Positions 37,094-64,000 of a stretch of DNA of 64,000 nt are shown one piece after another. The stretch is from Lineus longissimus. Taxonomy: Eukaryota > Nemertea > Pilidiophora > Heteronemertea > Lineidae. The stretch's first letter is position 1, and the number at the start of each line of letters is the position of its first letter. Where the stretch lies: assembly GCF_910592395.1 (NCBI RefSeq), contig NC_088309.1, positions 17,116,599 through 17,180,598 of the forward strand, given 5' to 3'. The notes under the pieces are model-generated. The model saw only the letters and a list, made by a program, of their open reading frames with translations, made no database searches and was not told the origin of the DNA. Both the position numbers and the translations under genes were made by a program.

Positions 37094-37679
37094 ACCAATT
37101 ACCCTGCGCTCTACTGTCGTATTCCAGGGGATTTTGCCAGCTGTAACAACGGTCACTTAATATTGATTGGTGACAGGTGGACCGTTTTGATCAGCTTTCA
37201 TGCGTTTATTGAATATAAGCTTATATATTGCTCGGAAGTATTACTAAACATGCTTAATGAGAGACTGATGACAAGACAGCAATTGTTTGAGAGGGCGTCA
37301 CTCGTCACTCAAGAAACAAAATTTAAAAGATATATTGATTAGAGATCGTTTAATCTATAAGAGCTTTCGTCTTTACAGCAATACACCTTGAACAGGATAT
37401 TGATCCTTGACAATTGTAGAATTGACGACACTTCCGGCATTGGGTTGCAGGCCTACAGGACTGAGACATGACGAGAGACGACCAACACCTGATATTGGCC
37501 AATAGTACGTCCTTTTTCAAGTTCAAAATCCAGGCCTACAATACGTCCTTCATCGGCCAGCTTCCCAGCAGTTACCTGGGCGTAATTTCTTCAGCAAATT
37601 TAAAGTGTACAGCTCTATAAAGATGTAACAACATTACTCTCCGCCCTTTTCAAGTCTTTATTTTGTCTCTGTATCAAGT

Positions 37680-39053
37680 ATTTCACGTCGAGGAATACCT
37701 TGGTTGTGACATGGATTGATGTCATTATTAAAGACTGGCCTTGTCTCAGTGTCCTGCATTTTAGGTCGAGGTATACCTTGGTTGTGACATGGATTGATGT
37801 CATTGTTAAAGACAGGCCTTGTCTCAGTATCCTGCATTTCAGGTCGAGGTATACCTTGGTTGTGACATGGATTGATGTCATTATTAAAGACTGGCCTTGT
37901 CTCAGTATCCTGCATTTCAGGTCGAGGTATACCTTGGTTGTGACATGGATTGATGTCATTGTTAAAGACAGGCCTTGTCTCAGTATGCTGTATTTCACAT
38001 CGAGGAATACCTTGGTTGTGACATGGATTGATGTCATTGTTAAATACAGGCCTTGTCTCAGTATGCTGTATTTCACATCGAGGAATACCTTGGTTGTGAC
38101 ATGGATTGATGTCATTGTTAAATACAGGCCTTGTCTCAGTATGCTGTATTTCACATCGAGGAATACCTTGGTTGTGACATGGATTGATGTCATTGTTAAA
38201 TACAGGCCTTGTCTCATAGCTCTGTATTTCACGTCGAGGAATACCATGGTTGTGACATGGATTGATGTCATTGTTAAAGACTGGCCTTGTCTCAGTATCC
38301 TGTATTTCACATCGAGGAATACCTGGGTTGTGACATGGATTGATGTCATTGTTAAATACAGGCCTTGTCTCATAGCTCTGTATTTCACATCGAGGAATAC
38401 TATGGTTGTGACATGGATTGATGTCATTGTTAAAGACAGGTCTTGTCTCAGTATCCTGTATTTCACATTGAGGAATACCATGGTTGTGACATGGATTGAT
38501 GTCATTGTTAAAGACTGGCCTTGTCTCAGTATCCTGTATTTCACATTGAGGAATACCATGGTTGTGACATGGATTGATGTCATTATTAAAGACTGGCCTT
38601 GTCTCAGTATCCTGTATTTCACATTGAGGAATACCATGGTTGTGACATGGATTGATGTCATTATTAAAGACTGGCCTTGTCTCAGTATCCTGTATTTCAC
38701 ATCGAGGAATACCATGGTTGTGACATGGATTGATGTCATTATTAAAGACTGGCCTTGTCTCAGTATCCTGTATTTCACATCGAGGAATACCATGGTTGTG
38801 ACATGGATTGATGTCATTATTAAAGACTGGCCTTGTCTCAGTATCCTGTATTTCACATTGAGGAATACCATGGTTGTGACATGGATTGATGTCATTGTTA
38901 AAGACTGGCCTTGTCTCAGTATCCTGTATTTCACATCGAGGAATACTATGGTTGTGACATGGATTGATGTCATTGTTAAAGACAGGTCTTGTCTCAGTAT
39001 CCTGTATTTCACATTGAGGAATACCATGGTTGTGACATGGATTGATGTCATTG
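37680..39053. repeat. 78-bp satellite array, left half
   Basis: About 17 units of 78 bp, each holding ggttgtgacatggattgatg and ccttgtctcagtatcctgta. Because 78 is divisible by 3, any frame lacking a stop in one unit stays open through the array, so the long frames on both strands are not evidence of coding. Confidence 0.95.
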
Positions 39054-41480
39054 ATGTCACTCTAAGTGTAACCCTAGCAAATCTCCATCATGATCCAACT
39101 TGGTCAACGCTGAACATAAATGATAGCTTCAATAAATTTCATACCATAATTACCAAGTGCAAAGAGAAACACTTTCCACTGATATCTGTTAAGTTTAATA
39201 AACATAGACATAAAAAGGAACCCTGGATTACAAGCGCTCTTGTCAAATCAATTACGAAAAGGGACAAACTCTACAAAAAACTTAAAGGAACTCCAAGAAA
39301 CTGTCAACTCTATGAAACAAGACATAATCAACTCAGAAATTATAATAAGATTCTAAGACGACTCATTCATGGAGCAAAAAGGTCATACTACACTGAGCAA
39401 TTCAACAAATGTGCGAATGACAGCAGAAAAACCTGGTCAAATATAAACTCGATCATAAAAAAAAAATCAAACAATAAGGGTGAACAAATACCAAGTTCGT
39501 TCAGTGTAAATAATGTACAAACAACCGATAAAACAGTTATAGCCAATGGTTTTAATGACTTCTTTGTAAATATCGGTCCTAAACTTTCAAAAAACATAAA
39601 GCCTATCACCACTGATTTCAAACATTACCTTGATAATCAAAGAGATAAGACCTTTCAATTTACGAAAATAAACCGAATGGATATTGCTAAAGTAATTGAC
39701 AATCTAAATCCGAAACCTAGCAGTGGCTGGGATGGTATATCCACTAAACTCTTAAAAATGTGCAAATTTGAAATTCTTGACATTGTCACAGCTTTAGTAA
39801 ACCGCTCTCTTGAATCAGGCATTTTCCCAGACAATCTTAAAATAGCAAAAGTTATTCCGTTATTTAAAAAAGGGGGAAAAGATTCATTTAACAACTACCG
39901 GCCAATATCCCTTCTTCCATCAATCTCAAAAATCTATGAAAGAATCATACATGATCAACTCACTAAATATCTCGTCGACAACAAAATGATCTTTGAAAGT
40001 CAATATGGTTTCCGAAAAAAACACTCAACAGACCTCGCCGCAGCAGAGTTAATTGATAGAATAACTAAAACCTTGGATAACAACAAGAAATCAATTGCCA
40101 TATTTATGGATCTGTCCAAGGCTTTCGATACATTGGATCATAATATCTTATTACATAAACTTAGCCTTTACGGTCTTACTGACTCTGCTCTAAATCTCAT
40201 GAAAACTTATATATCCAACAGACGTCAATATGTTGATTTCTCTGGTTACACCTCCGACCATGCTGTCATTAAAACGGGTGTACCCCAAGGGTCGATCTTA
40301 GGGCCTCTCCTTTTTACCATTTACATCAATGATCTAAACAAAGCAAGTAAATTCTTCAATTTTATAATGTTTGCGGACGATACAACTTCACTTAGCGAAT
40401 TACATTCTTTCTCTACCAAGGTAAACCACATATTAAACACCGAGCTATTAAACATAGCAAACTGGTTAAAAGCAAATAAATTATCTTTAAATATCTCAAA
40501 AACTAAATTTATGATCTTTGAACGAACACACAAAATTTTTAATGGCATCCTAGATTTACAAATTGAAGGCACGAAACTCGAATGTGTTGAATCGTTTAAC
40601 TTCCTTGGATTACTTATAAATAAGGATCTTACTTGGACTTCACATATAAATCATATTTCAAAAAAAATATCAAGGGCAACCGGCATTATCAATTACTTAA
40701 AACATTTTATTCCACAGAAAATTCTAATAACGATTTACCACTCTCTTATCTCTGCTCATCTCAACTATCAAATATTATCTTGGGGCTATGATCACAACGA
40801 AATTTTAAAATTACAAAAGAAAGCTATTCGTGCCATTACTCTCAGTCATCCTATTAGTCACACTGACCCTTTATTCATAAAGCTGAAACTACTCAAACTA
40901 CCGGACTTACACAAATTAATTGAAATAAAATTTCTCTATAGATTTTTAAAAAAGGATTTACCAGTGTACTTCATGCACAATCTTTTCTCATTTAACAGTG
41001 ATGTTCATAACTATCCCACAAGAATTAATGATAAATTTAAAATACCAAATGTAAGACACGAATATGCCAAAATGACACCACGATACAGTTTAACTAAATT
41101 ATATAATTCTCTCTCAAAACAAACTCTAAACAAACTCCACTCAAATTTTAGCTTAAAATCCTTTTCAACATACTACAAAAATGAAATTTTGGGTTCCTAT
41201 AATAAAAAGTGCCAAATTCGCAACTGCTATGTTTGCGACATTCGTTAAACTTTTTTCGTCTTATAACTGTTATTACTCACTCCTTCACTGTAAAATAGAA
41301 CTGTCTTGTAAATTAAATTGTAAATCCTGTATATAATAATTAACATTGTACTACATGTAATTCATAAGGGAGCAGGCATTAAGCGGCCAATCTGGTCTTG
41401 TTCTGCTCCCGACCACAATCAATATCATGTATTTCATTAATGCACCTTGTAAATTTTGTTGGTCGAATAAATATTCATAT
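39054..41480 (+). mobile_element. 5'-truncated CR1/L2-like LINE inserted in the satellite
   Basis: The element is flanked by TCATTG at 39048-39053 and 41481-41486, and the 78-bp unit resumes in register after it, so insertion target and duplication are clear. The 3' UTR carries a stem (gggagcag at 41368-41375 with ctgctccc at 41403-41410), and the tail ends in ataaatattcatattcattg. Such 3' stem-loops and short-repeat tails are typical of CR1/L2-type LINEs. The 5' part with the endonuclease is missing. Confidence 0.9.
39056..41248 (+). CDS. LINE reverse transcriptase ORF2, N-terminally truncated
   Basis: About 730 residues are open to a stop at 41246-41248. The reverse transcriptase core is intact: KVIPLFKKGG and NNYRPISLLPSISKIYE, then IFMDLSKAFDTLDH, GVPQGSILGPLLFTIYINDL and the catalytic FADDT motif near 40370. 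Residues before this form the linker region; the AP endonuclease domain is absent. The C-terminus has a small Cys cluster (CQIRNCYVCD). There is no native start; the frame runs in from the satellite by chance. The intact frame suggests a recent insertion, unable to move on its own. Confidence 0.88.
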   Translation, partial: VTLSVTLANLHHDPTWSTLNINDSFNKFHTIITKCKEKHFPLISVKFNKHRHKKEPWITSALVKSITKRDKLYKKLKGTPRNCQLYETRHNQLRNYNKILRRLIHGAKRSYYTEQFNKCANDSRKTWSNINSIIKKKSNNKGEQIPSSFSVNNVQTTDKTVIANGFNDFFVNIGPKLSKNIKPITTDFKHYLDNQRDKTFQFTKINRMDIAKVIDNLNPKPSSGWDGISTKLLKMCKFEILDIVTALVNRSLESGIFPDNLKIAKVIPLFKKGGKDSFNNYRPISLLPSISKIYERIIHDQLTKYLVDNKMIFESQYGFRKKHSTDLAAAELIDRITKTLDNNKKSIAIFMDLSKAFDTLDHNILLHKLSLYGLTDSALNLMKTYISNRRQYVDFSGYTSDHAVIKTGVPQGSILGPLLFTIYINDLNKASKFFNFIMFADDTTSLSELHSFSTKVNHILNTELLNIANWLKANKLSLNISKTKFMIFERTHKIFNGILDLQIEGTKLECVESFNFLGLLINKDLTWTSHINHISKKISRATGIINYLKHFIPQKILITIYHSLISAHLNYQILSWGYDHNEILKLQKKAIRAITLSHPISHTDPLFIKLKLLKLPDLHKLIEIKFLYRFLKKDLPVYFMHNLFSFNSDVHNYPTRINDKFKIPNVRHEYAKMTPRYSLTKLYNSLSKQTLNKLHSNFSLKSFSTYYKNEILGSYNKKCQIRNCYVCDIR

Positions 41481-41486
41481 TCATTG

Positions 41487-43540
41487 TTAAAGACTGGCCT
41501 TGTCTCAGTATCCTGTATTTCACATTGAGGAATACCATGGTTGTGACATGGATTGATGTCATTATTAAAGACTGGCCTTGTCTCAGTATCCTGTATTTCA
41601 CATTGAGGAATACCATGGTTGTGACATGGATTGATGTCATTATTAAAGACTGGCCTTGTCTCAGTATCCTGTATTTCACATCGAGGAATACCATGGTTGT
41701 GACATGGATTGATGTCATTATTAAAGACTGGCCTTGTCTCAGTATCCTGTATTTCACATCGAGGAATACCATGGTTGTGACATGGATTGATGTCATTATT
41801 AAAGACTGGCCTTGTCTCAGTATCCTGTATTTCACATTGAGGAATACCATGGTTGTGACATGGATTGATGTCATTGTTAAAGACTGGCCTTGTCTCAGTA
41901 TCCTGTATTTCACATCGAGGAATACTATGGTTGTGACATGGATTGATGTCATTGTTAAAGACAGGTCTTGTCTCAGTATCCTGTATTTCACATTGAGGAA
42001 TACCATGGTTGTGACATGGATTGATGTCATTGTTAAAGACTGGCCTTGTCTCAGTATCCTGTATTTCACATTGAGGAATACCATGGTTGTGACATGGATT
42101 GATGTCATTATTAAAGACTGGCCTTGTCTCAGTATCCTGTATTTCACATTGAGGAATACCATGGTTGTGACATGGATTGATGTCATTATTAAAGACTGGC
42201 CTTGTCTCAGTATCCTGTATTTCACATCGAGGAATACCATGGTTGTGACATGGATTGATGTCATTATTAAAGACTGGCCTTGTCTCAGTATCCTGTATTT
42301 CACATCGAGGAATACCATGGTTGTGACATGGATTGATGTCATTGTTCAAGACAGGCCTTGTCTTAGTGTCCTGTATTTCACTTTGAGGAATACCATGGTT
42401 GTGACACGGATTGATGTCATTGTTAAAGACAGGCTTTGTCTCAGTATCCTGTATTTCACATCGAGGAATACCATGGTTGTGACATGGATTGATGTCATTG
42501 TTAAAGACAGGTCTTGTCTCAGTATCCTGTATTTCACATTGAGGAATACCATGGTTGTGACATGGATTGATGTCATTGTTAAAGACTGGCCTTGTCTCAG
42601 TATCCTGTATTTCACATTGAGGAATACCATGGTTGTGACATGGATTGATGTCATTATTAAAGACTGGCCTTGTCTCAGTATCCTGTATTTCACATCGAGG
42701 AATACCATGGTTGTGACATGGATTGATGTCATTGTTAAAGACAGGTCTTGTCTCAGTATCCTGTATTTCACATTGAGGAATACCATGGTTGTGACATGGA
42801 TTGATGTCATTGTTAAAGACTGGCCTTGTCTCAGTATCCTGTATTTCACATTGAGGAATACCATGGTTGTGACATGGATTGATGTCATTATTAAAGACTG
42901 GCCTTGTCTCAGTATCCTGTATTTCACATTGAGGAATACCATGGTTGTGACATGGATTGATGTCATTATTAAAGACTGGCCTTGTCTCAGTATCCTGTAT
43001 TTCACATCGAGGAATACCATGGTTGTGACATGGATTGATGTCATTATTAAAGACTGGCCTTGTCTCAGTATCCTGTATTTCACATCGAGGAATACCATGG
43101 TTGTGACATGGATTGATGTCATTATTAAAGACTGGCCTTGTCTCAGTATCCTGTATTTCACATCGAGGAATACCATGGTTGTGACATGGATTGATGTCAT
43201 TGTTCAAGACAGGCCTTGTCTTAGTGTCCTGTATTTCACTTTGAGGAATACCATGGTTGTGACACGGATTGATGTCATTGTTAAAGACAGGCTTTGTCTC
43301 AGTGCCCCATATTTCACGTTTTGGAATACCATGATTGTGACATGTATTTCACGTTGAGCAATACCACGGTTGTGAGATGGATTGATGTCATAGTTAAAGA
43401 CAGACCTTTTTCAGTGCCCTGTGTTTCACGTTGAGGAATACCATGGTTGTGACATGGATTGATGTCATTATTAAAGACAGGCATCGTCTCAGTGCCCTGT
43501 ATTTCACGTAAAGGAATACTATGGTTGTGACATGGATTGA
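41487..43540. repeat. 78-bp satellite array, right half
   Basis: About 24 good units continue the left array, with the final three or four (from about 43310) strongly degenerate. Blocks of roughly ten units recur as a group (41525-42340 against 42530-43200), so unequal exchange has copied multi-unit segments. Confidence 0.93.
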
Positions 43541-45065
43541 TGACGGCCCTGGCCCAATATAAAAAGGTGGCCGAGCACAGGGATCCTATCATCCCCTCAT
43601 GCAGCTCCGCGGAGAGAGAGAGAGGTCCTTGTAGTGCACCAGCCAGTACATTCTGGTAATACCAGTGGTAATATGCATACAAAGTCATAAGGTGACAGAG
43701 AGGATTATGTAGCTTTGTCAATTCTTTAAAGGGCTAGAAATCCTACAGTAGCAACTTCCAACAATTTCCCCCTCCCTGGATCAGCAGCCCTGCAACACCC
43801 ATATATCATGTTCAAAAAGGTCTCATGCCGGCATGCCTTGCACTTGTGCTTCAAATGTGTAAACTGATCTTTGCTCCCATAACGCCAATTTTGAACTGCA
43901 TGCCCTGTCAATTTATTAAGCAATCAGCCGAGAAGAAAATGGCATTCACATCATGATCCTCGCCACAAACATGAAATTGTCGAATCACTCCATCAATCGT
44001 TTTTGATCAGATAAACCCTCCACATAATTTGTTTTCTAGTTGCTATTGATATCAAGAGTAGACACCAGTGTTATCAGCACTCCTTACAACAGATGTTGTT
44101 CGTCACACCTAAGAATGACTATTTAACATGGTTTAATGTTCAATTGGCTTTCAAGGCTTGACATTTCAAATAGTCATGCGACAGACTGCTCCAAAGAACT
44201 AATGACATCTAATGAACGTCATTTCGCAGGGAAAGTGTTAGAACCTCTGGGCTTGAAGGCCCAAACTGCCTGAGAACTGCAACACTTTTCACGCAAGTCT
44301 TAGTCAGAAAATGTGAGATATTCACAGACAATTGACAACTCTTTTTATAACAGGTTTATTGAAAAGTAATCATCTTTACAGCCAGCAGAAATAATCCATA
44401 GATGTATAAATTTTGTGGAAACGGTGCCTAAATGTCTTTCATGTTTCATACTGCAGGTGCAGGTCAAACTCTAAACATCCAATGTGTTCTCCGCACGAAA
44501 AACTGGCACATTGTAAACTTTGACAGCTTTATTATCAATTATTAGAGTAGTTACAAAAGTTGTTAGCAGATGGCAGTACTATGCATTCACTTAAAACGCA
44601 ATTTTTTTGAGGCGTACCCAGTATGAGTGACGTGTCCTGGGATAGCAAATTACTGCGTACAGGGTACGCATTACGTAGGCAAAGGGTTAATCCCCTGTTT
44701 ATCCCCGAGGCTAGTCTCTCCGTGCCCCAGTCCTCTGAATGACAGCTTTACATACCGGTACGGTACAAGAAGTCTTTTGGTATCCTCACCAATTGAGGTT
44801 TTGGCTTCACTGATAGCACAATAGGAAGCAACAGCCATCATTCCTCACAACTTTTTTATCCACTATCATCCCAGCGTCTCAAAGATAAGCTGTTGTTTTG
44901 GTAGCTTTACAAGACATTTTAGATACGTCCATTGTCGGCAAAGTGGGTTTGGCACCGCAAATCACAAATCAGAAACTACAAGAATCATGATCTTTTCACC
45001 TCCAACGGCTCATTATTAGGCTGCATCCATGCTTCAGTACCTCTTTCTTCCATGGTCCTACCAAC
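43541..45065. other. ATR 3' flank and 3' UTR region
   Basis: No further coding exon is seen. On the minus strand AATAAA occurs at 44533-44528 and 44360-44355, either of which could serve the ATR transcript whose stop is at 45066-45068. The rest is unassigned. Confidence 0.45.
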
Positions 45066-63722
<18,657 letters not shown>

Positions 63723-63845
63723 CTGGAAAAGTCATGTTACAGTGTATCATGCGAGGATATAAATGAATCTCTCATCACAAAGTGCCAAAGTTTGCACCCC
63801 TTATTTGTAACTTGAAAAACATTCCCAGTTTTGTGGAAATATCAG

Positions 63846-64000
63846 CACCTGTCACCTCTGATCACCTCTGAGGTCCCGCATTCGATTCCCAGTCGGTCAT
63901 GGTACACACATGTGGTACCGAGAGGGCGACTCTCCTCGACAGAGTAGGTTTCCTCCGGGGTCTCCGGTTTCCTCCTACTTACATTACAATCGCCCAATAT
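63846..64000 (+). mobile_element. tRNA-derived SINE copy cut by the window edge
   Basis: Carries the B-box-like block ggtcccgcattcgattccca, then ggtttcctccgg and catta-caatcgcccaatat, parallel to the interrupted copy at 27767-28758. The A-box end is missing or diverged. Confidence 0.6.

Larger units (their letters stand above)
35130..37640. other. Upstream flank of the Lys/Arg-rich gene, no gene seen
   Basis: I find no supportable coding exon. The stretch holds one copy of the ctctattaaggac element and one hairpin MITE, each listed separately; the rest is unassigned. Confidence 0.5.

Noticed and set aside
37615-43357. Long open frames on both strands over the 78-bp array, including an EGF-like look (NPCHNHG)
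   Set aside because: A period divisible by three keeps frames open by chance; the Cys spacing does not fit an EGF domain and there are no splice signals.

Overview
This window is nuclear DNA from an animal, most likely an invertebrate. It contains spliced GT-AG genes, an ATR kinase gene, a CR1/L2-type LINE, tRNA-derived SINE fragments, many inverted-repeat elements and a TTAGGG telomere-type tract. Intron content and minisatellite load fit a marine invertebrate; the species cannot be fixed from sequence alone.

Two genes are supported, both on the minus strand. The right side (45.07-63.72 kb, continuing past the right edge) is the 3' part of ATR, the DNA-damage checkpoint PI3K-like kinase. 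Eighteen exons join without a frame break into the C-terminal 641 residues: end of the FAT domain, kinase domain, FATC and stop.

The left side (start codon at 35.05 kb, running off the left edge) is a gene I do not recognise and regard as the main discovery. Exon 1 encodes a clean signal peptide behind a TATA-like/Inr core promoter. Ten small exons follow, some of only 15-30 nt, all joined in phase 1. They splice into one giant exon that is open from 19113 to base 1. That exon carries about 41 tandem copies of a 453-bp (151-residue) unit. In the unit I counted by hand, 78 of 151 residues are Lys or Arg and none are Asp or Glu. The product would be a secreted, extremely polycationic repeat protein of more than 6,600 residues. 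The opposite strand also shows long open frames, but these are interrupted by stops at several units while the minus frame is not in any unit I followed.

Layout: 1-19.1 kb giant repeat exon; 19.1-35 kb introns with micro-exons, a triplicated exon cassette and nested inverted-repeat elements, one with a head-to-head TTAGGG/CCCTAA junction inside a SINE; 35.1-37.6 kb intergenic; 37.7-43.5 kb a 78-bp satellite split by a 5'-truncated LINE with an intact reverse transcriptase; 43.5-45 kb ATR 3' flank; 45-64 kb ATR, whose introns hold at least seven distinct minisatellites or mobile elements. The two genes lie in tandem and nothing in the sequence links their functions.
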